Shown here: positions 1 through 7,491 of the stretch, in pieces
Layout: each line of letters begins with the position of its first letter
Numbering within the stretch: the stretch's first letter is position 1
Source: Agreia pratensis
Lineage (GTDB): Bacteria; Actinomycetota; Actinomycetes; Actinomycetales; Microbacteriaceae
NCBI RefSeq assembly: GCF_900177685.1
Contig: NZ_FXAY01000001.1
Location: 620,001-684,000 of the forward strand
Direction of reading: 5' to 3'
Length of the DNA stretch: 64,000 nucleotides
The notes under the pieces: model-generated
The model's database searches: none
The model's input: the letters and a program-made list of their open reading frames with translations, nothing else
Told to the model about the DNA's origin: nothing
Program-made: the position numbers and the translations under genes

Positions 1-336
1 GTGCGCCACCGACGGCGACGACACGAACACGAGACGGCCGGCTCCGGCGTCATGCATCGCAGCGAGGAGAGTGCGGGTTCCCTCGACGTTGACGGCCTCG
101 AACTCGGCCGGGTCGCCCGCCAACGAGACCTTCGCGGCCAGGTGCACCACGGCATCCACGCCCTGGGCGGCGCGCGCGACGTCGGCCCGCGACGTCAGCG
201 AGCCGAGAGCGTCGTCCACCCCGACGACACCGGATGGCCGCCGCTGGAAGGTGCGCACCTCGTGCCCGGCCCGCACGATCTCGCGGGCGACGGCTCCTCC
301 GAGAAAGCCGCTGGCTCCTGTGACGAGAACCTTCAC
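1..336 (-). CDS. oleD: OleD, beta-keto acid reductase / NAD(P)-dependent epimerase family (partial, C-terminus off the window)
   Basis: Only the first 112 codons are present; the gene runs off the left edge. The GTG start at 336 overlaps the TGA of oleBC in a GTGA 4-base overlap, so translation is probably coupled. The N-terminus reads VKVLVTGASGFLGG, a classic Rossmann GxxGxxG (G7, G10, G13), followed by VHLAAKV and LVFVSSPSV typical of extended short-chain dehydrogenases. In known ole clusters OleD reduces the 2-alkyl-3-ketoacid made by OleA to the hydroxy acid using NADPH. Position in an oleA-oleBC-oleD order supports this rather than a sugar epimerase. The catalytic YxxxK lies outside the window. 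Confidence 0.88.
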   Translation of the reverse strand, partial: MKVLVTGASGFLGGAVAREIVRAGHEVRTFQRRPSGVVGVDDALGSLTSRADVARAAQGVDAVVHLAAKVSLAGDPAEFEAVNVEGTRTLLAAMHDAGAGRLVFVSSPSVAH

Positions 337-3101
337 GGCGCGCTCAGCTTCTCGCCGGAGAGCACGCCCTCGGCCCAACGCGACAGGGCGGATCGGTCGA
401 TCTTCGAGTTGTGTCGGATGTCGGTGGGCAGCGCGGGAACCACCAGCACCGCCGCGATGTCGAGCCCTGCCGCGTGGCGCACAGCAGCACCCAGGTCGGA
501 GTCGGCGAGTGCGGCACGATGCGCGGGCGGGTCGGTCTCGAGCACCACCACGAGCTGCTGTGTTCCCCGAGGGCCGATGCCCGCGAGCGCGACCCTCCCG
601 ACACCCAGCACCGACTCGATCTTCTGCTCCGGTCCGACGGGGGTGACGACTCCCCCGGCCGTGACGACGACATGCGGAAGTCGGCCCTCGACCCAGAGGC
701 GGCCCTGAGCGTCGAGGTGCCCGACATCTCCGGTGCGGTGCCAGCGTTCGGTCGGCGTTCCGTCGGAATCTGCCCACACGGAGTCGGCGTCGGCAATGCG
801 GTTCGTGGCCCAGAGCCGGTCGTATGACTGCTTCAAGTGGGGAGCGGAGAGCACGATCTCACCGGTGACGCCGGTCCGATCGCTCGGTTCGGCAGTCGGC
901 TGGCCGTGCTCATCGAGCCCCGCTATGCGCACGCGCACCGATCCGGCCGGCGCTCCCACGCACACGCCGCCGGCGTGCTCGCCTGCGGGCAACGCAGCAG
1001 CATCCTGGGCTGCGGCGCGAATGCCCTCGAGCGTGACGTCGGTCATGAGCAGACCCTCGGTCATGCCGTAAGGGGTGTGCGGAGTGGCGTTCGGCATCAG
1101 CCGACCCGCCGCGGCGAGAAGAGTCTCGGGCACGGGAGCGCCGGCCGAGAGAAAAGTCTTCACGCCCGCGAGCGCCGCGGTGTCGGCGGCGCCGAGGGCA
1201 TCCGCTGTGGCGACCACGTTCGCGAGGGCGGCCGGCGAGAGGAACACGACCGTCGCATCCACCGCCGCCGCGGCCTCGGCCGTGGCCTTCGCGGTGAGGG
1301 TGCGCGGCGAGGTGACGTTCATGTCGGGGGTCACCGACCGCGCGCCGAGGGCGGGGCCGAGCAGCGCGAAAGGGGCGAATCCGGCGACGAGGCCCGTGCC
1401 GACCCCGATGTCGTATTGCGACGAGAGCGCGTCGCGAACAGCCTCGAGCTGGGCGTGCGTGTAGATGACGCCCTTGGCCGGTCCGGTCGATCCCGAGGTG
1501 AAGAGAACGGCGGCGACAGCGGATGCCGCGGGCGGCTCGGGCAGCGACTCGTCGGCGCCCAGCCGCGCGAGTTCGGGCAGGGAGTGCCGTACGCCGAGCG
1601 CGAGGGCGGTGGCACGCGGAAGGGTGGTGGTCGAGATCTTCTGTCCGGGCCACGAGAAAGCGCGGGCGACCGAGAGGCCAGGGAGGGCGCCGATCACATG
1701 GTCGGGGCGCGCGCCGCGCACGGCGCGGGTCAGACCGGGCAGTCCGAGGCCGGCATCGGCGACGACGACGATTGCGCCGATGCGCAGGCACGCGTAGAGC
1801 ACCGCGGTGAGGTCGGCGCTCGGCGGAACGAGAAGGGAGACGCGGTCGCCGGGCTTCACCCCGGCGCGCACGAGGCCCGCGGCGAGCTGGCGCACACGGG
1901 TGGAGAGGAGCTTCCATGAGACGTCTCGCCGCGGCTTCATGTCGACCAGCGCGATGTCGGTGCTGTCGCGCCGCTCGTCGAGCACGCTCCACAGCGGACC
2001 CTTGCGCTGGTCGAGTAGGCCGCCCGCGGCCGTATCGAGACCGTCGGACGTGGTCTCGATACGCCGGCTTGTTCCTCGCGCGGCTACTCGACCGGCGCGC
2101 TGGTCGAGACCACCCAGCCAGTCGAGCACCACGGGCGCGTACTCCACGTCTTCGGCGATCATGTGCCCCGCGCCCTCGAACCTGTGGATGTCGGCCTGCG
2201 GCATCCGTTCGGCGAGATCGTCGAGATACGTGTCGGAGAAGATCGGGTCTCGGGGTCCCCAGAGCATGAGCGAGGGAACGCCCAGTTCGCGCACCCCGGC
2301 GGCGATGCGCTCGAGTTCGTTCCACGAACGGTGCCGCTCGTCGACGGGGATGTCGGCCACGAACGCGCCGATGCCACCGCGCCGATCGGCCGAGCGATAG
2401 GGCGAGCGGTACCCGTTCTTGACGTCTGATTCGAGAGACGGATGCGCGAGCGCCAGCGTCGTCTCGAGGAATGCCGGCGTCGCCACGGTGGCGCGCCCCA
2501 GCATGCCGCGCTGCAGGGTGAGCCGCAGCGGCCACGGAATGGCGCGGTCCTCCGGCTGGTGGATCGCCGTGTTGAGCAGCACAACACCGGCGAGCTCATC
2601 GGGGTGATCGACCGCCCAGCCCATCGAGACGACGCCGCCCCAATCGTGGCCGACGGTGACCACGGGGCCTGCGAGTCCGAGGGTCTCTGTGAGAGCGGAG
2701 AGGTCGGCGATCCGATGTTCTAGACCGCGCTCGATGCCGGTGCGCTCTGAGAATCCCATCTCCAACTGGTCGACGGCGATGACCCGCCACACGTCGCCGG
2801 AGCCGGTCTCGGCCGCCGTGGTGGCGGCATCCGTCGCAGCAGCCACGAGCTCGCGCCAGAGATACGACCACGTGGGATTGCCGTGCACGCACAGCATCGT
2901 TCCCACGGGGGTCACCCCGAGCTGGTCGAGCACGGGCCCGTTGTCGAGCAGATGCCAGGTGACCGGATGACCGGAGTCGCCGTCGGCGGCCTCGACGAGA
3001 CGCGAGAATCGCGCATCCATGCCCGGCAGACCTGCCGGGGGAAGCGACGCGGGTGCGGTGCGACCCGCCGACCGGGGCAGGCGGGAGGAGCCGTGACTCA
3101 C
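333..3101 (-). CDS. oleBC: OleBC fusion: beta-lactone decarboxylase + beta-lactone synthetase
   Basis: 922 residues from a GTG at 3101 that overlaps the oleA stop (GTGA). Residues about 28-330 are an alpha/beta hydrolase of haloalkane-dehalogenase type: HGNP at 73-76, nucleophile Asp153 in GHDWGG, catalytic His313 in GAGHM. This is OleB, which decarboxylates the beta-lactone to a cis-olefin. Residues about 375-922 are an ANL adenylate-forming domain: P-loop LFTSGSTGPAKG at 533-544, PYGMTEG at 677-683, the GD of HRTGD at 791-792, C-terminal Lys900. This is OleC, which closes the beta-lactone. OleB-OleC fusions are known from actinobacteria such as Micrococcus. The inter-domain linker (residues about 331-366) is encoded by an intergenic-type palindromic repeat, described separately. 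A single longer open frame upstream to 4163 is only an overlap with oleA in another frame. Confidence 0.92.
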   Translation of the reverse strand: MSHGSSRLPRSAGRTAPASLPPAGLPGMDARFSRLVEAADGDSGHPVTWHLLDNGPVLDQLGVTPVGTMLCVHGNPTWSYLWRELVAAATDAATTAAETGSGDVWRVIAVDQLEMGFSERTGIERGLEHRIADLSALTETLGLAGPVVTVGHDWGGVVSMGWAVDHPDELAGVVLLNTAIHQPEDRAIPWPLRLTLQRGMLGRATVATPAFLETTLALAHPSLESDVKNGYRSPYRSADRRGGIGAFVADIPVDERHRSWNELERIAAGVRELGVPSLMLWGPRDPIFSDTYLDDLAERMPQADIHRFEGAGHMIAEDVEYAPVVLDWLGGLDQRAGRVAARGTSRRIETTSDGLDTAAGGLLDQRKGPLWSVLDERRDSTDIALVDMKPRRDVSWKLLSTRVRQLAAGLVRAGVKPGDRVSLLVPPSADLTAVLYACLRIGAIVVVADAGLGLPGLTRAVRGARPDHVIGALPGLSVARAFSWPGQKISTTTLPRATALALGVRHSLPELARLGADESLPEPPAASAVAAVLFTSGSTGPAKGVIYTHAQLEAVRDALSSQYDIGVGTGLVAGFAPFALLGPALGARSVTPDMNVTSPRTLTAKATAEAAAAVDATVVFLSPAALANVVATADALGAADTAALAGVKTFLSAGAPVPETLLAAAGRLMPNATPHTPYGMTEGLLMTDVTLEGIRAAAQDAAALPAGEHAGGVCVGAPAGSVRVRIAGLDEHGQPTAEPSDRTGVTGEIVLSAPHLKQSYDRLWATNRIADADSVWADSDGTPTERWHRTGDVGHLDAQGRLWVEGRLPHVVVTAGGVVTPVGPEQKIESVLGVGRVALAGIGPRGTQQLVVVLETDPPAHRAALADSDLGAAVRHAAGLDIAAVLVVPALPTDIRHNSKIDRSALSRWAEGVLSGEKLSAP
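2004..2111. repeat. Palindromic repeat family 1, copy A, inside oleBC
   Basis: The half-element CTGGTCGAGTAG...GTATCGAGACC (2007-2042) is followed by an inverted half, GGTCTCGATACG...CTACTCGACC (2052-2093), and a further CTGGTCGAGACC end at 2100-2111. The same building blocks occur at 5671-5764, 25990-26074, 51125-51218 and 53879-53965, all of them intergenic. Here the element is read through in an open frame as about 36 residues (GLDQRAGRVA... to ...LLDQR) joining the OleB and OleC domains. The TAG triplets in the element are out of frame, so the fusion stays open. Confidence 0.9.
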
Positions 3102-4120
3102 CAGGCGATCTCCATCATGGAGGTATTGAGACCCGAGCCGACGCCCATCAGCAGAACGCGGTTGCCCCGCACGAGCTTCGAGGCCTCTTGGGCGAGCGTG
3201 ATCGGGATCGATGCAGGGCCGACGTTGCCCAGCAGTGGAAAGGTGACGGGAACGCGGGTGGCGTCGAGGTTCGCAGCCTTGACGATGGCGTTGGTGTGCA
3301 CCGACGAGACCTGATGCATGATGTAGCGGTCCATGTGCGACCAGCTCCACTGGCGCTTCGCGTCTTTCCAGGCGCTGACCACGAGTTCCATGCCGCCCTT
3401 CAGCAACGCCTTCGCGTCGGTGAACATGCCGTCGACGCTGCCGACGCAGAGGTCGTTGAATTGGGTGGCCGCGCGGGTGATGCCGCCGAGCATGCGGTGG
3501 CCCTCGGGATGCAGATCGGCCCGGCCGATCACGGCCGCCGCGGCACCCGAGCCCAGCGTGAGGCTCGCGAACTCGCTCATGAAGTCTTTGCGCTTGATGC
3601 CCTCGCGGCCCAGGCGTTCGATGGTGTTGACCTGGATCTCGTCGGCGTCTTCGCCGTCGATGATCACGGCGTAGTCGATCTGGCCGGCGTCGATAAGCTG
3701 GCCGGCGAGCGCCATGCCGTTCACGAAGCCGAGGCAGGCGTTGGCGATGTCGAAGTTGGTGGCTGAGCTGGGCAGGCCCAGACCGTGGTGGATGCGCACG
3801 GCGACAGAGGGCTCGAGGTGCTTGCGGGTCACCGAGGTGTTGATGAGCAGGCCCACCTGGTCGGGGCGGATTCCCGCCTCGGCGAGCGCCTTCTTGCCCG
3901 CCTCGATGGCGGCGTCGTCGAAGGTCTGGCCCTCGCCCCAGTTGCGGCGCTCGTGCACGCCCGCGACGCGCTGCAGGAGTCCGGTCGGAAGCTTCAGGCG
4001 CTTGAGCGCGGGAGCGAGGCGACGATCGATCTCGGCTGATGTCGTGATTCGGGTCGCCATGGTGGTTGCGACCGACAGAAGTGCGACATTGCGGTGAGTC
4101 GTCGTAGCGTTTCCGTCCAA
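3098..4120 (-). CDS. oleA: OleA, acyl-CoA head-to-head condensing thiolase
   Basis: 340 residues, thiolase superfamily (KAS III-like). It joins two fatty acyl-CoAs by Claisen condensation to a 2-alkyl-3-ketoacid, the first step of long-chain olefin synthesis. Catalytic Cys129 lies in NACLGF, Glu103 in RKHLEPS, His269 in MHQVSS and Asn299 in LLGNVGPAS. The 26-residue Glu-Cys spacing equals that of Xanthomonas OleA (E117, C143), which separates it from FabH. The TTG at 4120 is preferred because AGGA lies 8-9 bases upstream; the in-frame ATG at 4060 has no ribosome-binding site. First gene of oleA-oleBC-oleD, each joined by a GTGA overlap. Confidence 0.93.
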   Translation of the reverse strand: MDGNATTTHRNVALLSVATTMATRITTSAEIDRRLAPALKRLKLPTGLLQRVAGVHERRNWGEGQTFDDAAIEAGKKALAEAGIRPDQVGLLINTSVTRKHLEPSVAVRIHHGLGLPSSATNFDIANACLGFVNGMALAGQLIDAGQIDYAVIIDGEDADEIQVNTIERLGREGIKRKDFMSEFASLTLGSGAAAAVIGRADLHPEGHRMLGGITRAATQFNDLCVGSVDGMFTDAKALLKGGMELVVSAWKDAKRQWSWSHMDRYIMHQVSSVHTNAIVKAANLDATRVPVTFPLLGNVGPASIPITLAQEASKLVRGNRVLLMGVGSGLNTSMMEIAW

Positions 4121-4238
4121 CGGAGATTCCTATCGAGTTGTGTTCGTGGGGTGCGGCTCGCAAACTGAGCGATCGTCCACAGGAGAGTTTAGTTCCTCAC
4201 AAGCTGGGGGTTGCCCTCCTTGACTCCTGCACCCCTGG

Positions 4239-4297
4239 CGCGGGTGTTCCCGCCGAGCGCGGCGACGGGGCCACGGCGCTCGGCGGGAACACCCGCG
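4239..4297. terminator. Perfect 22-bp stem hairpin (repeat family 2, copy 1)
   Basis: Arms at 4239-4260 and 4276-4297 are perfectly complementary, with a 15-base loop. It lies just downstream of the NmrA-type gene (minus strand, ends 4310) and upstream of oleA, so it probably ends transcription of the former. No T-run follows. The arm core GCGGGTGTTC...GCCGAGCGC recurs in hairpins at 8914-8985 and 31220-31276. Confidence 0.75.
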
Positions 4298-4309
4298 TTC
4301 GAGTCGGCT

Positions 4310-5170
4310 CTACTTGACGGCAGACGCGAGGGCTTCCGCGAGAGGGGTCGACTCGCGGCCAAGCAGGCGCTGCAGGTCGTCGGAGTCGGTGAACAGGTCG
4401 CCGCGCTTCGTTCCGACCTCGAGAGCGGTCACGAAGCCGGCCGTTCCCGCGTCGAGTCCGACGCTCTCGAGGATCGCCGTGTGCTCTTCGGGGGTCACAT
4501 CGCGGTAGACGATGGTCGCACCCGTCGCCGCCGACAGGGCTGCCGCGAACTCGGTCATCGTGAAAGTGGGAGCGCCGCCCAGCTCATAGACCGCGTTCTC
4601 GTGGCCGGGCTGCACGAGGGCCGCTGCTGCTGCGGCTGCGAAGTCAGCGCGGGTCGCGGCCGAGATACGGCCGTCACCCGAGGCGCCGACGATCTCGCCC
4701 ATGGCCTTGGACTGCTCGACCTGGCCGAGATAGTTCTCGATGTACCAGCCGTTGCGCAGAATGGTGAAGGCGACGCCGGATGCCCGCAGCGCCTCTTCGG
4801 TCGCCTTGTGCTCGGCGGCCAGAATCAGCTCGGAGGTGTCGGCGCGCAGCACGCTCGTGTAGACGATGCGCGAGACACCGGCGGCCTTGGCCGCGTCGAT
4901 GACGTTGCTGTGCTGTGCGACGCGCTGGCCCACCTCGCTGCCGGAGACCAGCAGCAGAGCGTCGACGCCCGCGAGCGCCTCGGGGAGAGTGTCGGGAGCC
5001 GAGTAGTCGGCCGTGCGAACCTGCACGCCCTGCTCGGCGAGGTCGGCGACCTTCGAGGGGGTGCGAACGAGGGCGACGATGTCGCTCGGGGCGACTCCCG
5101 ACTCGATGAGGCTGGCGACGGCGTGGCGGCCGAACGATCCTGATGCTCCGGTGACGGCGTATGTGGTCAT
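4310..5170 (-). CDS. NmrA-family NAD(P)H-binding oxidoreductase (QOR2/YtfG-like)
   Basis: 286 residues with an N-terminal Rossmann motif VTGASGSFGRHAV and an NmrA/HSCARG-like body (DALLLVSGSEVGQR, RNGWYIENY). This family binds NADPH and includes quinone oxidoreductase 2 of E. coli (YtfG); it lacks the YxxxK pair of classical SDRs. The ATG at 5170 has a strong AAGGAGA site. It is divergent from an HxlR regulator, a common arrangement in which the regulator senses electrophiles or quinones and controls the reductase. The actual substrate cannot be read from the sequence. Confidence 0.85.
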   Translation of the reverse strand: MTTYAVTGASGSFGRHAVASLIESGVAPSDIVALVRTPSKVADLAEQGVQVRTADYSAPDTLPEALAGVDALLLVSGSEVGQRVAQHSNVIDAAKAAGVSRIVYTSVLRADTSELILAAEHKATEEALRASGVAFTILRNGWYIENYLGQVEQSKAMGEIVGASGDGRISAATRADFAAAAAAALVQPGHENAVYELGGAPTFTMTEFAAALSAATGATIVYRDVTPEEHTAILESVGLDAGTAGFVTALEVGTKRGDLFTDSDDLQRLLGRESTPLAEALASAVK

Positions 5171-5200
5171 GATTATCTCCTTTGTCGCGGGCTTTCATTC

Positions 5201-5221
5201 GTGTAGCACTAACTATTACAC
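5201..5221. promoter_or_regulatory. Candidate HxlR operator
   Basis: An inverted repeat GTGTA-N11-TACAC in the 89-base gap between the divergent NmrA and HxlR genes. Its position over both promoters fits autoregulation and control of the reductase by the HxlR protein. The assignment is by position and symmetry only. Confidence 0.5.
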
Positions 5222-5259
5222 AGTACCCACGAATGCGCAGCACGGGCTACGATGAAGAC

Positions 5260-5655
5260 ATGACAGATCAGGAAACTCCGAGCAACGAGCTCGTGACCTC
5301 TGTCTTCGCGCGCGCCTGCATGTCACGCGCCGCCCTCGAAGACGTGTCGACGAAATGGTCGAGCCTCGCCCTCCTCGCGCTCGGCGAAGGCGACTTCCGC
5401 TTCAACGCGCTGCGCCGCAAGGTCGAGGGAGTCAGCGAGAAGATGCTCTCTCAGACGCTCCAGACGCTCGAGCGCGACGGAATGGTCACGCGCGAGGTGC
5501 ACTCCACTATTCCGCCCCGCGTGGAGTACTCCCTCACTGCTCTCGGCACTGTCGTCGCGGAGAACCTGCGCAGCCTCGCCGACCTGCTCGAGGCATCCGC
5601 GCTCGAGATCGGCACGTCACGCGCCACCTACGACGAGGCCCGCTCGACCACCTGA
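5260..5655 (+). CDS. HxlR-family winged-helix transcriptional regulator
   Basis: 131 residues. The core KWSSLALLALGEGDFRFNALRRKVEGVSEKMLSQTLQTLERDGMV shows the HxlR winged helix, in which recognition helix VSEKMLSQTL precedes the wing with its ERDG turn. Many HxlR members sense reactive electrophiles through a cysteine near the N-terminus; a cysteine is present here (FARACMSRAA), close to the position used in HypR-like sensors. The ATG at 5260 has only a weak ribosome-binding site. Likely controls the divergent NmrA-type oxidoreductase. Confidence 0.88.
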   Translation: MTDQETPSNELVTSVFARACMSRAALEDVSTKWSSLALLALGEGDFRFNALRRKVEGVSEKMLSQTLQTLERDGMVTREVHSTIPPRVEYSLTALGTVVAENLRSLADLLEASALEIGTSRATYDEARSTT

Positions 5656-5670
5656 TCTCCTCGCGCTCTG

Positions 5671-5764
5671 CGCTGGTCGAGTAGCGAGGAACGAGCGTAT
5701 CGAGACCCTCGCGAGTGATCTCGATACGCGCTGCTCCTTCGTCGCGAGCGCTACTCGATCAGCG
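5671..5764. repeat. Palindromic repeat family 1, copy B
   Basis: Two inverted halves: CGCTGGTCGAGTAG to GTATCGAGACC (5671-5707) and GATCTCGATACG to CTACTCGATCAGCG (5717-5764). It fills the space between convergent genes (HxlR ends 5655, exporter ends 5773), a position consistent with a bidirectional terminator or a mobile palindromic element. Confidence 0.9.
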
Positions 5765-5772
5765 CGAGCGGG

Positions 5773-7263
5773 TCAGTGCCCCGTGTTCGTGCGGCGCGGA
5801 AGCGCGAAGACCAGCAGGAACGCGAGCACCGCGAAGCCGAGTGAGACGACCATTGCGGCGGCCGCAGCATCTGTGAATCCGGTGGCCACGGCATCCGCTG
5901 TCTTGCCGCCGATCACCAGACTGCCGAAGAACACGCTGCCGATCACCGCGATGCCTACCGCGCTGCCGATGCGCTGAACCGCGCCGATCACACCACTGGC
6001 CGCGCCCGCCTCGCGCGGATCGACGGTCGCCACGATGAACTGTGCGTTCGGGGCGATGAAGAGCCCGTTGCCGAGGCCGGCGATGAGCAGCGGTGCGATG
6101 AGCAGCCAGTTGGTGAGATCGGCGGCGTTGGTGAGCAGCAGCACGAGCCACAGCCAGGCCAGGCCGACGACGACCAGCAGGGTGCCGATGATGAGCACGG
6201 TGCGGCCCAGGCGCTGGGTGAGCCTGTTGCTCTGCGAGCTGCCCACGATGCTTCCGATCGCGAAGGGAATCGACACGATGCCCGACTCCAGCGCCGTGTG
6301 GCCGAGGCCCGACTGCCAGAGGATCGAGATCGTGAAGAAGATGCTGGTGAACGCGGCGAAGTAGACGAGAGCGAGAATGACTCCCCCGGTGAAGGCCGGG
6401 TGTGAGAACAGCCGCGGCGGAACGAGCGGGCTGCGGCCTCGCTTCGTGTAAGCGACCTCCCACGCACCGAACGCGACCATGAGCAGAGCGCCCCCGACGA
6501 GCGACAGGATCGTCCAGAGTGGCCAGCCCGTGTCCTGTCCTTCGATCAGCGGAACGAGCAGCGCGATGAGGCTCGCCGACACCAGAACGAGGCCGATCCA
6601 GTCGAGTCCCGAACGGTCGGCGTGGCTCGCCTCCTCCTTGCTCTGCTTCGGCAACAGGATGGCCGCCGCCACGAGCGTCGCGATGCCGATGGGCAGGTTG
6701 ACCCAGAAGACGAGCCTCCAGCCATCGGTCTCGCCGAAAGCCTGAATGAGCAAGCCTCCGATGATCGGGCCGAGGGCGGAGGAGACTCCGATGACAGCGC
6801 CCATGATGGCGAACGCCTTGCCGCGCACGCGACCGGGAAAGAGGAGCTGAATGAACGCGGTGACCGCGGGCACGAAGATGCCGCCGGCGAGGCCCTGCAC
6901 AACGCGCGCGACGACGAGTTGCACGTCGTTCTGCGCGAGTCCGCAGAAGAAGCTGGCGATCGTGAACAGGGCGAGCCCGGTGAAGAAGACCCACTTGTGC
7001 CCGATGCGGTCGCCGACCCGGCCTGCCGGGATCAGAGCGAGACCGAACGCGAGCGCGTAGCCCGAGATGATCCACGAGAGCGTGCCCTCACTCGCATCGA
7101 GCGTGGTGCGGATCGTCGGCAGCGCCACGTTGACGATCGTGGTGTCGAGCAGCGCCATGAACATGCCGGCGAGCAGCACGATGAGCGCCTGCCAGGCTCG
7201 GCGCGAGACAACGGGCGCCGCGGAGGAGGAAGAGGGGTTATCGCCCCGGACAGTTTCAGCCAC
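5773..7263 (-). CDS. DHA2-family MFS drug exporter (14 TM type)
   Basis: 496 residues from a GTG at 7263 with AAAGG about 8 bases upstream; the open frame continues far upstream (to 7986) but there it overlaps the divergent oxidoreductase. The sequence shows motif A GRVGDRIGHKW between TM2 and TM3 and the family signature LDTTIVNVALPTI in TM1, with about 14 hydrophobic segments as in EmrB/QacA proteins. It should export hydrophobic compounds by proton antiport. No regulator is adjacent on the same strand; the HxlR gene is convergent. The substrate is unknown. Confidence 0.88.
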   Translation of the reverse strand: MAETVRGDNPSSSSAAPVVSRRAWQALIVLLAGMFMALLDTTIVNVALPTIRTTLDASEGTLSWIISGYALAFGLALIPAGRVGDRIGHKWVFFTGLALFTIASFFCGLAQNDVQLVVARVVQGLAGGIFVPAVTAFIQLLFPGRVRGKAFAIMGAVIGVSSALGPIIGGLLIQAFGETDGWRLVFWVNLPIGIATLVAAAILLPKQSKEEASHADRSGLDWIGLVLVSASLIALLVPLIEGQDTGWPLWTILSLVGGALLMVAFGAWEVAYTKRGRSPLVPPRLFSHPAFTGGVILALVYFAAFTSIFFTISILWQSGLGHTALESGIVSIPFAIGSIVGSSQSNRLTQRLGRTVLIIGTLLVVVGLAWLWLVLLLTNAADLTNWLLIAPLLIAGLGNGLFIAPNAQFIVATVDPREAGAASGVIGAVQRIGSAVGIAVIGSVFFGSLVIGGKTADAVATGFTDAAAAAMVVSLGFAVLAFLLVFALPRRTNTGH

Positions 7264-7491
7264 GAACGGGCCTTTCGGAATCAAAACCAGCCGCGCGACG
7301 CTGTCGCGCGAACGAAGCCCGGGTGCGGACAACTTCAGAATCATACGCTGGCCTTCGCCTCGCCGCGCCCCCATTGCGATTCTGTGCAGCCCTGGTTTGT
7401 CGGCGTTGCTATACGACGAGGCCAGCCCTCGGCTGCACCGTTTCGCGCGCAACCCCGCCGCGTTCGTGGTCGGCCGCGCTACTCTCCCACC

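Noticed and set aside
333-4163. One long open frame of 1276 codons covering oleBC and most of oleA
   Set aside because: The part upstream of 3101 overlaps oleA in another frame, has no family resemblance, and oleA is certain from its catalytic residues.
6622-7491. N-terminal extension of the flavin oxidoreductase
   Set aside because: It is antisense to the DHA2 exporter; the FAD motif begins right after the ATG at 7492.
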